DNA of 64,000 nucleotides, taken from positions 3,906,001 through 3,970,000 of the forward strand of contig OZ246012.1 of the NCBI GenBank assembly GCA_965230615.1, in the 5' to 3' direction. This document shows positions 43,007-52,748 of the stretch, one piece after another. Below the pieces are notes generated by a model. It made no database searches. It saw nothing but the letters and a program-made list of their open reading frames with translations, and was not told the DNA's origin. Position 1 is the stretch's first letter; each line of letters begins with the position of its first letter. This stretch comes from G965230615 sp965230615 (lineage in GTDB: Bacteria > Pseudomonadota > Gammaproteobacteria > HTCC5015). The translations under genes were made by a program, and so were the position numbers.

Positions 43007-44032
43007 ATGAATCATTCCGAACAAACGCGTTTGTTGGGTGAGTCCAGCGCTTTTCTAGAGGTTTTAGAGCAGGTTTCTCTGTTGGCACCCCTGAATAAGC
43101 CTGTACTCGTAATCGGCGAGCGTGGTACCGGTAAAGAGCTTATCGCGGAGCGTTTGCACTTCTTGTCCGAGCGCTGGGACAAACCCTTAATCAAAATGAA
43201 CTGTGCAGCCGTGAGTGACAGTTTGCTGGAGTCTGAGTTATTTGGGCATGAGGCAGGTGCGTTTACTGGCGCAAGTCGCAAGCATGCAGGGCGCTTTGAG
43301 CGGGCTGACAGTGGTAGCTTGTTTTTGGATGAACTGGCAGCCACATCAACGCGAGTGCAAGAAAAGCTATTGCGTGTTATCGAGTATGGCGAGTTTGAGC
43401 GTTTGGGCGGCAGCCAAACCTTAACCGTCAATACGCGCTTAGTGGCGGCAACCAATGAAGACTTGCCATCACTGGCAGCGGCCAATCAATTTCGTTTCGA
43501 TTTGTTAGATCGCCTTTCATTTGATGTGATTACTTTGCCACCGCTACGGTTTCGTAGTGAAGATATTTTATTATTGGCTGAAAATTTTGCGATGAATATG
43601 TGTCAGGAGTTAGGGCAGGACTTCTTTCCGGGTTTTGCTGATGCGGCAGTGGATACATTGTTGAATTACACATGGCCCGGAAATGTAAGAGAGTTAAAAA
43701 ATGTAGTTGAACGTAGTGTTTATCGGCATCAAGGTGTAGGCGAGCCAATTGAAGAAATTAACTTAGATCCTTTTGAGTCTCCGTATCGCCCATTAGTGCT
43801 GCCAGCTATAACGAGTAACCATTCTGCTGAGATATCTGAGGCGATTGCTACGCTGGGCAATAAAAAAGATCAGGCCTTACCACTGGACTTGAAGCAGGAA
43901 GTCAAAGAGCTGGAAGTTAGCTTGCTAAAACAGGCCTTAGAGCAGGCGCAATATAAGCAGGCACAGGCAGCAGCATTGCTGGGTTTGAGTTATCATCAGT
44001 TAAGAGCTTATCTGCGCAAGTATAAACTGTAG
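43007..44032 (+). CDS. pspF: PspF, sigma54 enhancer-binding activator
   Basis: Activates transcription of pspABC together with RpoN. The 341-residue protein is a bare AAA+ activator without a receiver domain, as PspF always is: Walker A GERGTGKE (37-44), the sigma54-contact loop GAFTGA (84-89), Walker B GSLFLDELAA and WPGNVRELKNV; the C-terminus has an HTH (AQAAALLGLSYHQLRAYLRKY). Divergent from pspA with 187 bases between the starts. Negative control by PspA is expected. Confidence 0.95.
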   Translation: MNHSEQTRLLGESSAFLEVLEQVSLLAPLNKPVLVIGERGTGKELIAERLHFLSERWDKPLIKMNCAAVSDSLLESELFGHEAGAFTGASRKHAGRFERADSGSLFLDELAATSTRVQEKLLRVIEYGEFERLGGSQTLTVNTRLVAATNEDLPSLAAANQFRFDLLDRLSFDVITLPPLRFRSEDILLLAENFAMNMCQELGQDFFPGFADAAVDTLLNYTWPGNVRELKNVVERSVYRHQGVGEPIEEINLDPFESPYRPLVLPAITSNHSAEISEAIATLGNKKDQALPLDLKQEVKELEVSLLKQALEQAQYKQAQAAALLGLSYHQLRAYLRKYKL

Positions 44033-44068
44033 TGTCTGGCTTTTCAGTTATTGGATAAGATGCTTGCG

Positions 44069-44779
44069 TTAAGGTTTTGTGATTTTTAATAAGTACGTTA
44101 GATTATCAACACTGGAGATCAAAGGTTCGCATCGTAGCCCAGTTGCGAGGGCCTGTTGTGCGACATAGTGCTCGGCGAAATTAATCCAGTCGAAAGTAGT
44201 GCTTTGATATTCTTTATAGCGAAAATAAGCTTGCCATGCCTCATAATCTTCATCGTCGTCAAAAGCGGTATCTTCAATAAGCAATTGACCATTAGGCTTG
44301 AGCAGTGATGCCATATGTTGTAGTAAAGCACTTAGCTTGTCAGCTTGCTGGCAAACACCCAGTGTGCTGCCAAGGCAAAGGATTGTATCGTACTGTTGTG
44401 CATTATATTGTTGTATATCGCAACAGATAGTATGTTTTAATCCGATATTGTTCAGGTAATCGACACAGGATTGTGCAACATCCAGCGCGTGAACAGTTAA
44501 GCCACGGCTTTGTAGGGCCACAGATACTTTGCCAGCGCAGGCGCCGATATCAAGCACGAGGCCCTGGCAGTGATCAATGGCTAAGTTCAGAGCATGGTCT
44601 CGTGTCCCCAGAGGGTTAAAGCCGTTGCTGGCAGGCAAGTCACCTAATAACTCATGAGCAAGGCTGTAAACCTCAATGTGCTTGTCCTCGCCACTATTGA
44701 GCATATCATTTAAGGCGAGGCCAAAGATTTCCATTGGCGCAATGGTTTGCAGTTTGTTATTTGAGTGATGACCTGACAT
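44069..44779 (-). CDS. Class I SAM-dependent methyltransferase
   Basis: A 236-residue Rossmann-fold methyltransferase. The SAM site VLDIGACAGKVS (75-86), the acidic tip VHALDVAQ and the later LCLGSTLGVCQQADKLSALLQHMASLLKPNGQLLIED follow the family order. The substrate is not clear. The ATG directly abuts the stop codon of the ABC transporter gene, so the two are tightly coupled. The low resemblance to named families leaves the target open. Confidence 0.8.
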   Translation of the reverse strand: MSGHHSNNKLQTIAPMEIFGLALNDMLNSGEDKHIEVYSLAHELLGDLPASNGFNPLGTRDHALNLAIDHCQGLVLDIGACAGKVSVALQSRGLTVHALDVAQSCVDYLNNIGLKHTICCDIQQYNAQQYDTILCLGSTLGVCQQADKLSALLQHMASLLKPNGQLLIEDTAFDDDEDYEAWQAYFRYKEYQSTTFDWINFAEHYVAQQALATGLRCEPLISSVDNLTYLLKITKP

Positions 44780-46591
44780 TTACTCAGTATCTGCTGTTCG
44801 TTGGTTGCGCTCGTGCTGTTCTTGCTGCTGATGTAGCCAAAGCTCAGCATATAAGCCTGTTTGTTGTAATAACTGCTCATGTGTGCCTTGCTCGATAATG
44901 CGTCCCTGGTCTAAGACAATAATATTGTCAGCATCAATAATAGTGGATAAGCGGTGTGCGATAACCAATGTTGTCCGGTTTTTGGCAATGGTGTTCAATG
45001 CAGTCAATATGGTTTTTTCCGAAGCGGAGTCTAATGATGAGGTTGCCTCGTCAAAGATCATAATATTAGGATCTTTGAGTAAGGTTCTGGCAATCGCGAC
45101 ACGTTGTTTTTCACCGCCAGACAGTTTTAAACCGCGCTCGCCGACAGTGGTTTGATAAGCCTCGGGTAGTTGTTCTATAAAATGTTGCAGGTTTGCAAGT
45201 TGGCTGGCTTGAATGACGTCAGCTTCGGTCGCTTCAGGGCGGCCATATTGAATGTTGTAATACAAAGACTCGTTAAACAAAACCGTATCCTGGGGCACTA
45301 CACCAATGGCTTTGCGTAGACTTTCCTGGCTGATATCGCGGATATCCTGCTGATTAATTGTGATGGTGCCAGTATCAACGTCATAAAAACGAAACAGCAG
45401 GCGTGCCAGTGTCGATTTGCCTGCACCACTGGGACCGACAATTGCCACTTTATGCCCTGCGGGAATAACAAAGCTGACATTGTCGAGGATTTTACGCTCA
45501 GGTTTATAAGCAAAACTAATATTGTTGAAATGAACGGCGCCATCGCCGACTTGTAAGGGTTTGGCATTTGCACTATCGAGGACTTTAGGCGTGCGGTTTA
45601 ATAAGCCTAACATTTGTTCGATATTGGTTAAGGCATTTTTGATTTCACGATAAACAAAGCCAAGAAAATTTAAGGGGATAAATAACTGAATCATATAGGC
45701 ATTGATTAATACCAGGTCGCCTAACGTCATTTGTTGCTGCGCTACTTGGCTAGCCGCTAAGGTCATCATCACTGTAATCGCTGCTGCAATAATAAACCCC
45801 TGGCCAGTATTGAGCGCAACCAGAGATAAGCGGTTTTTCATGCGGGCAGCTTCCCAGTTTTCCAGGTTGTGGTCATACTGTTCGGCTTCATAGCGCTCGT
45901 TAGCAAAGTATTTGACGGTTTCAAAGTTCAGCAGGCTGTCGATTGCCCGCGTATTGGATTTGCTATCCATCTCATTGGTTTCTCGGACAAAGCGCGTACG
46001 CCATTCGGTTACCAATACTGAAAATAAAGCATAAGCTAATACTGAGATGCAAATAATCATGGCAAAGCGGGCGTCATAGCTGTATAGCAGAATAGTGGTG
46101 ACTAATGCGATTTCCAGTAAGGTGGGAATAATATTAAACAGCATAAAACGCAATAAGAAGCTAATGCCACTGGTACCGCGATCAATATCTCGGGATAAGC
46201 CACCGGTGCGGCGGGATAAATGAAAGTCCAAATCCATTGTGTGTAAATGGCGAAAGACCTCTAAACCAATACGCCGCATAGCTCTTTCGGTTACCCGTGC
46301 AAAGACGGCGTCTCTTAACTCGCTAAATAAGGTTGTACTAAAGCGCAATAAGCCATAGGCGGCCAGTAATGCTAAGGGAGCGGATATCAGCTGTGCCTGA
46401 TTGCTATCTAAATGGTCCACGATATGCTTGAGCACTATTGGTACGCAAACATTGGCCAGCTTGGCGAAAGCTAAAAAGGCCATAGCACCGATTACCCGGC
46501 CTTTGAACTCCAATAAATAAGGAACCAATTTAAGCAGGGCTTTCCAGTCGCCTGACCAATCGCCGGCAGTATAATTTCGGGCATGTCGCAT
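44780..46591 (-). CDS. Atm1/HMT1-type ABC exporter
   Basis: A 603-residue half transporter: six-helix ABC membrane domain (about 25-325) and a nucleotide-binding domain (about 355-590) with Walker A GPSGAGKST, signature LSGGEKQR, Walker B IMIFDEATSSLD and the H-loop IAHRLSTI. The intracellular loop IDSLLNFETVKYFANERYEAEQYD is the sequence of the Atm1/ABCB7 branch, which exports glutathione-linked or metal-related compounds, rather than of MsbA. In bacteria such homologues have been linked to metal tolerance. Coupled with the methyltransferase downstream. Confidence 0.9.
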   Translation of the reverse strand: MRHARNYTAGDWSGDWKALLKLVPYLLEFKGRVIGAMAFLAFAKLANVCVPIVLKHIVDHLDSNQAQLISAPLALLAAYGLLRFSTTLFSELRDAVFARVTERAMRRIGLEVFRHLHTMDLDFHLSRRTGGLSRDIDRGTSGISFLLRFMLFNIIPTLLEIALVTTILLYSYDARFAMIICISVLAYALFSVLVTEWRTRFVRETNEMDSKSNTRAIDSLLNFETVKYFANERYEAEQYDHNLENWEAARMKNRLSLVALNTGQGFIIAAAITVMMTLAASQVAQQQMTLGDLVLINAYMIQLFIPLNFLGFVYREIKNALTNIEQMLGLLNRTPKVLDSANAKPLQVGDGAVHFNNISFAYKPERKILDNVSFVIPAGHKVAIVGPSGAGKSTLARLLFRFYDVDTGTITINQQDIRDISQESLRKAIGVVPQDTVLFNESLYYNIQYGRPEATEADVIQASQLANLQHFIEQLPEAYQTTVGERGLKLSGGEKQRVAIARTLLKDPNIMIFDEATSSLDSASEKTILTALNTIAKNRTTLVIAHRLSTIIDADNIIVLDQGRIIEQGTHEQLLQQTGLYAELWLHQQQEQHERNQRTADTE

Positions 46592-46921
46592 GGTATGTTG
46601 GCTTGTTGCGGCTACATTTTGTTACAAATTGTTTATAGATTGTCTTACTTGGCCGGGGTAAGATGATCTGGTATATGCAAGATCTGAACTTTTAGCTTCG
46701 TCGTAAATCAAGATAAGTAGGTTAAAGTTCTCGCCGGTCCATAATGCGGTATATTACCAGCTTTTAGGGCTGGATAGGGGCGAATCGAGCTGTCTACATG
46801 ATTTTCCAGCTATTTGGTGATTTGGTCTGGTGATTTGGCAGTTTGCTGAGGCGAGTGTAGGCTACAGGGTGTTTGGTATAAGCGCTGTTGTCGTTAGGTG
46901 TTGAGTAATTGGAGATATCTT
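46592..46921. other. Intergenic region upstream of periplasmic-protein gene
   Basis: A 330-base gap between two divergent genes. It has a CCAGC/GCTGG hairpin near 46769 and repeated GATTTGG pieces around 46817-46838, but no RNA gene or strong promoter that I can identify. Confidence 0.35.
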
Positions 46922-47554
46922 ATGCATAAATTAATCTTGGTGTTATCGTCAGCCGTCATGTTGCTGTCGACTACCGCTGCAACGCTAGCTGCGGATAAGC
47001 AAGGGGCTTTTTTAGCTGAGAGTGCAGATTTATCTGCATATAATAAAGTTTATATCGTGAATGAAGTCAATATTGCGTACAAAAATCAGCCTGGTAAAAA
47101 CCGAAGTATTTACAATGCTAGAACAGATGATAATTTTCCTTTGAGTGACAAGCAGTTCGTGCGCTTGCAAGGCAAAACCAAAGCGGCATTGGTCAAGGCA
47201 TTTTCAAAGCAAGGCTTTGTTGTTGTCGACGCGCCGGCTGATGATGTATTAACCCTGCAGGCATCGATTACAGATTTGCGTGTGAAAGTGCCCCACCATA
47301 ATGAATACAAAAGTACGCGGCAAACAATAAAAACAGCCTACCCTGTCGATATGGTACTGGTTGCTGAGTTTCGTAATGGTGCTGATGAAGTATTAGCGCG
47401 TGTGCTGGATTCGCGCAAAAACCGTAACCGGCATGGTTTGGGCTTACGGCGTAGCAGTGAAGCGGCTGATTTACATGAAATAAACGCCACTTTGGTATCG
47501 TGGGCTAATTCATTACGCGCTAGGCTTTCCAGTGGTCAATTAGCGCAGAACTAA
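46922..47554 (+). CDS. Periplasmic DUF3313-like protein
   Basis: A 210-residue secreted protein with a signal peptide (about 1-24, cut after TLA). The mature part begins GAFLAESADLSAYNKVYI, reminiscent of the DUF3313 family of small periplasmic or lipoprotein-type proteins, and holds a central alpha/beta part (LQGKTKAALVKAFSKQGFVVVDAPADDVLTLQASI). No lipobox cysteine is present. Start ATG 46922 has GGAG at a normal distance; the TTG at 46898 is not needed. Function unknown. Confidence 0.6.
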   Translation: MHKLILVLSSAVMLLSTTAATLAADKQGAFLAESADLSAYNKVYIVNEVNIAYKNQPGKNRSIYNARTDDNFPLSDKQFVRLQGKTKAALVKAFSKQGFVVVDAPADDVLTLQASITDLRVKVPHHNEYKSTRQTIKTAYPVDMVLVAEFRNGADEVLARVLDSRKNRNRHGLGLRRSSEAADLHEINATLVSWANSLRARLSSGQLAQN

Positions 47555-47771
47555 TGCAATTACCGTTATAAAGCATAAAGCAAAAGAGGGGTAAGGTTGG
47601 GCTTGCTCCTCTCGACTGTTTTGTTCGTACACCGCTGGATAGCCGCGTATCTTTCTGAACTGACATTCATTGTTATTTTGCGGCATCATTGATCTCTTTA
47701 ATATGAGAGAGCCTTTCTCTGACGTTTTTTTCTGATATAGTAATATTGTTATCTCCGTTGCGAAGCTTAAT

Positions 47772-48467
47772 ATGTCATCTACGATTCTTATTGTTGAGGA
47801 TGAGTCCGGTATTGCTGACAATATCGTTTATGCACTGCAGACTGAGGGGTTTTCCACGGTGTGGCATCCCTTGGGGCAGGCAGGGCTAGATGCGCTAAAA
47901 GCGCAACCCTTTGATCTGGTGATTCTTGATGTGGGCTTACCTGATATTAGTGGCTTCGAGATCTGTAAAAAAATCCGTGGTTTTTCTGAAATACCCATTA
48001 TATTTTTAACCGCTCGCAGTGAAGAAATAGATCGTGTGGTCGGTTTAGAGATTGGTGGTGATGATTATATTGCTAAGCCTTTCAGTCCGCGTGAACTGGT
48101 CGCGCGTGTTAAAGTTATTCTCAAGCGTAGTCAGCGGCAGCCTGCAGAGTCAACTGTGGTGGCCCGCAATCCACAGCAGAGTAGCTTTCATATTGATGAG
48201 GCAAAAGCACGTATTTACTATCAGCAACAATTATTATCATTGACGCGTTATGAGTATCTAATCTTGTTGCTTATGATAAAACAGCCTGAACGGGTGTTTT
48301 CTCGTGAGCAATTGATGCAGGCTATTTTTGAAGTGCCTCAGACTCGTCTGGAGCGTGCTATCGATACACATATTAAAGCATTACGCGCCAAGCTGCGCGT
48401 TATCAATGCTGAGGTAGACCCTATTAAAACGCATCGGGGTTTGGGTTATAGCATCGCCTGTGATTAA
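47772..48467 (+). CDS. creB: CreB response regulator
   Basis: OmpR-type response regulator of 231 residues: receiver domain with phosphoacceptor Asp53 (LVILDVGLP), Lys of the RPF-type TAKPFSPREL stretch, and a winged-helix DNA-binding domain (ALRAKLRVI...THRGLGYSI). Together with the histidine kinase CreC and membrane protein CreD encoded next, it forms the CreBCD set, which responds to envelope and beta-lactam stress in several Gammaproteobacteria. No CreB-box TTCAC pair was noticed in the flanking DNA. Confidence 0.92.
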   Translation: MSSTILIVEDESGIADNIVYALQTEGFSTVWHPLGQAGLDALKAQPFDLVILDVGLPDISGFEICKKIRGFSEIPIIFLTARSEEIDRVVGLEIGGDDYIAKPFSPRELVARVKVILKRSQRQPAESTVVARNPQQSSFHIDEAKARIYYQQQLLSLTRYEYLILLLMIKQPERVFSREQLMQAIFEVPQTRLERAIDTHIKALRAKLRVINAEVDPIKTHRGLGYSIACD

Positions 48468-48476
48468 TTCCAACGT

Positions 48477-49922
48477 ATGAAAACTGTTGCACGCATTTTT
48501 TTGGGTTATTTCCTGTTAGTCGGCTTAGGGGCTGCTTTTTTGCTGAATACTTTTATGGCTGAGTTACGCCCAGGTGTGCGTCAGTCCATGGAGGAAGTGA
48601 TGGTCGATATGGCTAACTTGCTGGCTGAAGTAGTGCAAGCAGAAGTGGTCAGTGCAAACATTGAAAAAGCCGAATTTGCAGATATGATGCAGCGGTTTTT
48701 GGCGCGCGAATTAAACGCTAAAATCTGGACATTGCAGAAGACTGCCACGACTTTACGTGTGTATGTTGTTGATGCCCAAGGCACTGTGGTGTATGACTCC
48801 GATGAGCGTGATGTTGGTCAAGACTACTCGCAGTGGCGTGATGTCTATTTAACGCTGCGTGGGCAGTACGGTGCGCGTAGCACGCGTGCTAACCCTGATG
48901 ATGATACGAGTACGGTCATGCATGTGGCTGCACCTATTTATCAGGGGAAGGAGATTATAGGTGCTTTGACGGTAGCCAAGCCTAATATTAGCGTACAACC
49001 TTTTATTGAAGTCAGTCGACAAAATATGATTCGAAAAAGTTTGTTATTGTTGGCAGTGTCTTTGAGTGTGGGTTTGATTTTTGCTTTTTGGTTTACACAT
49101 TCTACACGTAAGTTGGTACGTTATGCTGAACACATCAGTCAGGGGCAGCGCGCTGTACTGCCCAGGATCAGTGAAGCAGAGTTGGCTGCTTTGGGGAATG
49201 CCATCGAAAAAATGCGGACGGAGTTGGAAGGTAAAGAATATGTGGAAAATTATATTCATACGCTCACGCACGAGATGAAGAGCCCATTATCAACCATTAA
49301 AGGCGCAGTTGAATTGTTGCATGAGCCAATGCCAGCAACAGAGCAAACACGGTTTTTAGATAATATTCAAAGTGAAACAGCCCGTTTACAGCAATTTATC
49401 CAGCGCATGTTGGCCTTAGCCGAGGTAGAAAAGCGGCAAGTGCTGGAGCAGACGAGTAATGTGAATTTAGCAGCGCTTATATCGGAAGCCTTGCTTTTAA
49501 AAGAAACTATTTTGCAGCAAAAGAATCTGCAAGTGAAAAAGTGCTTGCAGGCTGACCTTGTCGTTAACGGAGAGGTTTTCTTATTGCAGCAAGCAATCAG
49601 TAATTTATTAGATAATGCGATTGAATTTAGCCCGGTTGCTGGGACAATCACTATTGCGCTAGAGAGCTCTGATGACACATTGAGCTTGCTGATTTCTGAT
49701 CAAGGGCCAGGTATCCCTGATTTTGCCAAAGACCGCATATTTGAACGGTTTTATTCGCTGGCTAAGCCTGATTCTGGCAAGAAAAGCTCTGGCTTAGGGC
49801 TAAGCTTTGTCAAGGAAGTTGCCCAGTTACACCAAGGGAGTATCGCCTTGAGCAACCTGCCGAGTGGTGGTGTCTGTGCTATTTTGACATTGCCACATAA
49901 AAAACACATAAATCACACATAA
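48477..49922 (+). CDS. creC: CreC sensor histidine kinase
   Basis: A 481-residue inner-membrane kinase. N-terminal helix (about 5-25), a periplasmic sensor part up to about 185, a second helix (about 188-206), a HAMP-like linker and the catalytic core with phosphorylated His265 in HTLTHEMKSP, N-box NLLDNAIEFSP, G1 DQGPGIPD, F FERFYSL and G2 GLGLSFVKE. The sequence follows E. coli CreC rather than other kinases. It starts nine bases after creB. Confidence 0.93.
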   Translation: MKTVARIFLGYFLLVGLGAAFLLNTFMAELRPGVRQSMEEVMVDMANLLAEVVQAEVVSANIEKAEFADMMQRFLARELNAKIWTLQKTATTLRVYVVDAQGTVVYDSDERDVGQDYSQWRDVYLTLRGQYGARSTRANPDDDTSTVMHVAAPIYQGKEIIGALTVAKPNISVQPFIEVSRQNMIRKSLLLLAVSLSVGLIFAFWFTHSTRKLVRYAEHISQGQRAVLPRISEAELAALGNAIEKMRTELEGKEYVENYIHTLTHEMKSPLSTIKGAVELLHEPMPATEQTRFLDNIQSETARLQQFIQRMLALAEVEKRQVLEQTSNVNLAALISEALLLKETILQQKNLQVKKCLQADLVVNGEVFLLQQAISNLLDNAIEFSPVAGTITIALESSDDTLSLLISDQGPGIPDFAKDRIFERFYSLAKPDSGKKSSGLGLSFVKEVAQLHQGSIALSNLPSGGVCAILTLPHKKHINHT

Positions 49923-49992
49923 ACCCCATCTGATACCCATACCCGTTTTTTATAGTTGTTACCATAAAATAACAATACTTAGGTACACAGCT

Positions 49993-51369
49993 ATGAAAAA
50001 CCGTCTGTTAGCAAAAACATTGCTTATTGGCTTGTTGTCATTGATTATCTTAATCGCTTTAGGTTTGGTGTCAGGCAAAGTAAGTGAGCGTGAACATTAT
50101 AAAGATGATGCCAAGCGGAGTATCGCGCAAAGTTGGACCGCAGCACAAAAACTAACAGGACCAATTTTAGTTGTGCCCTATGAATACCGTTATGTAAAAG
50201 AGGTTTGGGATAAAAACCTGGAGCAATATGTGAGTAAAACACGTGTTGCCAAAGATAAGTTGTATTTTTTTCCAGATGAGCTAATTGTTGATGGTCAATT
50301 GGCAACTGAAATGCGCTATAGGGGGATTTATGAAGTTCCGGTTTATAAATCCGATGTGGATGTAGCCGGTCATTTTACTATTCCAAAGAATTTTGCCTAT
50401 GAGAATCATGTCGATATTACATGGCAATCAGCCTATATCGTTGTTGGTGTTACTGATGTGCGAGGTATCCAAGGAGACTTAAGTTTTCAGTGGCAACAGC
50501 AGCAGATGTCATTTCAACCGGGTACGATGATAAAGCAGTTTAGCGAAGGTGTGCATGTTGATATAGGTGATTTATATCATGGGCAGGATAAGCGTTATGA
50601 GTTTGCGTTTAGTTTAGGTCTGCGAGGCATGGATGTACTGGAATTTTCGCCAGTAGGTAAACGCTCGCAAATATTGCTTGCATCGAACTGGTTGCACCCC
50701 AGTTTTGTCGGGCAGTTTTTGCCCGATAATCGGCGTGTTGACGAGAGTGGCTTTCGGGCAGAATGGAATACCAGCCACTTTGCAAGCAATATTGAGGATG
50801 CCTTTAGTCAGTGCCAGGAAAATTGCTATAAGTTTGACAGGGTAAAGCTGGGCGTTTCATTGTTGCAACCGGTAGATGTGTATAAAAAAACCGATAGAGC
50901 GATCAAATACGGTATTTTATTTGTATTTTTGACATTTGCGGTTTTCTTTTTATTTGAAGTGCTCAAGCGCTTGCGCATTCATCCCATTCAATACGGGCTG
51001 GTCGGTTTAGCCTTAGCGCTATTTTATCAACTGTTAATCGCATTGAGTGAACATATTGCATTTGGTTTAGCCTACTTTGTATCTGCATCTGCTTGTGTAG
51101 GTTTGTTGGTGTTTTATGTGAGTTATGTATTGCATAGTGTTGTTCGGAGTATGGGGTTTGGTTGTGTCTTAGCAATACTATACCTCGTGCTTTTTGTGAT
51201 TATACGCTCACAGGATAATGCTTTGCTGATGGGGGCTGGGCTGCTATTTGTGGCGTTGGCGATATTTATGTTTGCTACGCGTCATGTTGATTGGTATTCG
51301 GCAGGTGACTGGGTCGGGCGACAGGCTAAAGCACCACTTGCAAAAGCCAATATGCCGGAAGAAGGGTAG
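49993..51369 (+). CDS. creD: CreD inner-membrane protein
   Basis: A 458-residue membrane protein with an N-terminal helix (about 6-24), a large periplasmic part (to about 295) and five or six helices at the C-terminus. LLAKTLLIGLLSLIILIALGLVSGKVSEREHYKDDA and GILFVFLTFAVFFLFEVLKRLRIHPIQYGLVGLALALFYQLLIALSEHIAF are the hallmark regions of CreD. Its expression is controlled by CreBC, and it is linked to envelope integrity and colicin or beta-lactam response. Confidence 0.94.
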   Translation: MKNRLLAKTLLIGLLSLIILIALGLVSGKVSEREHYKDDAKRSIAQSWTAAQKLTGPILVVPYEYRYVKEVWDKNLEQYVSKTRVAKDKLYFFPDELIVDGQLATEMRYRGIYEVPVYKSDVDVAGHFTIPKNFAYENHVDITWQSAYIVVGVTDVRGIQGDLSFQWQQQQMSFQPGTMIKQFSEGVHVDIGDLYHGQDKRYEFAFSLGLRGMDVLEFSPVGKRSQILLASNWLHPSFVGQFLPDNRRVDESGFRAEWNTSHFASNIEDAFSQCQENCYKFDRVKLGVSLLQPVDVYKKTDRAIKYGILFVFLTFAVFFLFEVLKRLRIHPIQYGLVGLALALFYQLLIALSEHIAFGLAYFVSASACVGLLVFYVSYVLHSVVRSMGFGCVLAILYLVLFVIIRSQDNALLMGAGLLFVALAIFMFATRHVDWYSAGDWVGRQAKAPLAKANMPEEG

Positions 51370-51385
51370 GGAGAGGATAACGATT

Positions 51386-51952
51386 ATGATAATTGCTCAT
51401 CTTCCGGCTGGCTATTTGTTAACCAAGGCGCTGCAAAAAGGTTGTCGTGCTCGTCGTGCCTTGCAATGGAAATTAACCTGCTTAGGGTTATTAGCGAGTA
51501 TTTTTCCTGATTTTGATTTTCTGTATTATTATCTCATTGATGAGCAGCAAACGTTTCATCGTGAATACTGGACGCATTTGCCTGTATTTTGGTTAATCGC
51601 CAGCTTGGTGCTATTAGCTCTAGGGCGTGTTGTTGCCCGGCAAGAGTTTTCAATAGCAGCATTGATTGTGATGGCTAATATTTATTTGCATTTGATTTTA
51701 GATACAGTGACGTCACCGGTGTATTGGTTTAAGCCGTTTTCGGATCAAGGTGTACGTTTATTGTATTCTAAGCATCAGTATGACATATGGTGGCTGAATT
51801 ATATTTTTTCGAGTGGTTTTGTTTTTGAGCTTATTATATGCCTGATAGCAGTGGTGGTATTCATTATGCTGCGGCTGCGGGCGAATGCCCATTATGTTGA
51901 GTTGCCGGTAAGTTTTCTGTACCGACTTGATCGTCGTTGTCGTTTTGATTGA
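51386..51952 (+). CDS. YdjM-like membrane metal-dependent hydrolase
   Basis: A 188-residue membrane protein of the YdjM/DUF457 type with several helices. It has the initial IIAHLPAGYLLTK with a histidine, SIFPDFDFLYYYL with two aspartates and HREYWTHLPVFWL, then IYLHLILDTVTSPVYW: His and Asp residues at the places expected for a metal site. ATG 51386 with GAGAGG upstream is the proper start; the longer frame to 51248 overlaps creD. It may be read together with creD, 16 bases upstream. Confidence 0.75.
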   Translation: MIIAHLPAGYLLTKALQKGCRARRALQWKLTCLGLLASIFPDFDFLYYYLIDEQQTFHREYWTHLPVFWLIASLVLLALGRVVARQEFSIAALIVMANIYLHLILDTVTSPVYWFKPFSDQGVRLLYSKHQYDIWWLNYIFSSGFVFELIICLIAVVVFIMLRLRANAHYVELPVSFLYRLDRRCRFD

Positions 51953-51961
51953 ATCTTCACT

Positions 51962-51988
51962 GCGATGAGCGTGTTAATCGCTCATCGC
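51962..51988. terminator. Hairpin with stop codon in loop
   Basis: GCGATGAGCG (51962-51971) pairs with CGCTCATCGC (51979-51988). The loop TGTTAAT holds the TAA stop of the glycerophosphodiesterase gene (minus strand). It lies between convergent ends; no T run is present, so it is a probable, weak terminator or stabiliser. Confidence 0.5.
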
Positions 51989-52711
51989 GGCAAGCATATG
52001 GCCTATACAGTCAGTTTCAATATAGCGAACACCGCGCTGATAATATTGTTGAGCCAGTTCAGGTGTGTTGGCTGAATACAGCATCCATTCCCAGGGGCCA
52101 GGCCAAAAAGCTTTATCATGCTCAGGGATTTTGTTTAGGTTGCATAATAAAAATTGTGCAGCCAGCTTATCAGCGAGTTGTCTTGAGGTGTCACTATACT
52201 CACGCAATACCCAAGCTGTTTGTGCTATGCCGCTGGCATGGCTGTAGCGCAGCGCATCATAGCTGAATGAAGTAATGTAAGCCTGTTGTCGGATAGGCGT
52301 TAGAATATCAAAAATACAATCCATGGTTTTTTCAATACCAAAATGCGCTAGGCTTTCTTCTTTTATTTCTGCCATGACAATGATATCAGTTTCATCTTGT
52401 AAAAAATCGACGGTTTCAGCAAGTGTGCAGATTGTTGTGCCCGCAAATTTGCCATCAAATTGCTCAGGTGCATGCGCGCTGAGTTTGGCAAGCTCATTGG
52501 AATGTGTTTGCATAATCAAGCCACTCTGACCGGTTAGCCTGTCAAGACTCGGATCATGAAATAAATAGGGTATGCCATCTGCGCTGAGCTGTACGTCAAA
52601 CTCAATGGCTTTTGCGCCAGCAGCTAAAGAGGCTTCAATGCTTGGTATGGTGTTTTCAGGATATTCTGCTGGGGAGCCGCGATGCGCAACTAAAGTAAGC
52701 TCATCAGTCAT
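51974..52711 (-). CDS. Glycerophosphodiester phosphodiesterase
   Basis: Hydrolyses glycerophosphodiesters to glycerol-3-phosphate and an alcohol. The 245-residue protein has the GDPD signature AHRGSPAEYPENTIPSI with catalytic histidine and the metal residues EFDVQLSADGIPYLFHDPSLDRLT, all in the expected order. No signal peptide, so cytoplasmic (UgpQ-like). ATG 52711 is preferred to the longer frame starting at 52792, which would overlap spoVR by 44 bases. It is the last gene of the yeaG cluster. Confidence 0.92.
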   Translation of the reverse strand: MTDELTLVAHRGSPAEYPENTIPSIEASLAAGAKAIEFDVQLSADGIPYLFHDPSLDRLTGQSGLIMQTHSNELAKLSAHAPEQFDGKFAGTTICTLAETVDFLQDETDIIVMAEIKEESLAHFGIEKTMDCIFDILTPIRQQAYITSFSYDALRYSHASGIAQTAWVLREYSDTSRQLADKLAAQFLLCNLNKIPEHDKAFWPGPWEWMLYSANTPELAQQYYQRGVRYIETDCIGHMLAAMSD

Positions 52712-52748
52712 AAGCAGTTTCAGGTCCGTTTTGGCAAGAGCGAATAGT

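Noticed and set aside
46898..46921. Upstream TTG start for the DUF3313-like gene
   Set aside because: ATG 46922 has a good GGAG ribosome site and begins directly with a signal peptide.
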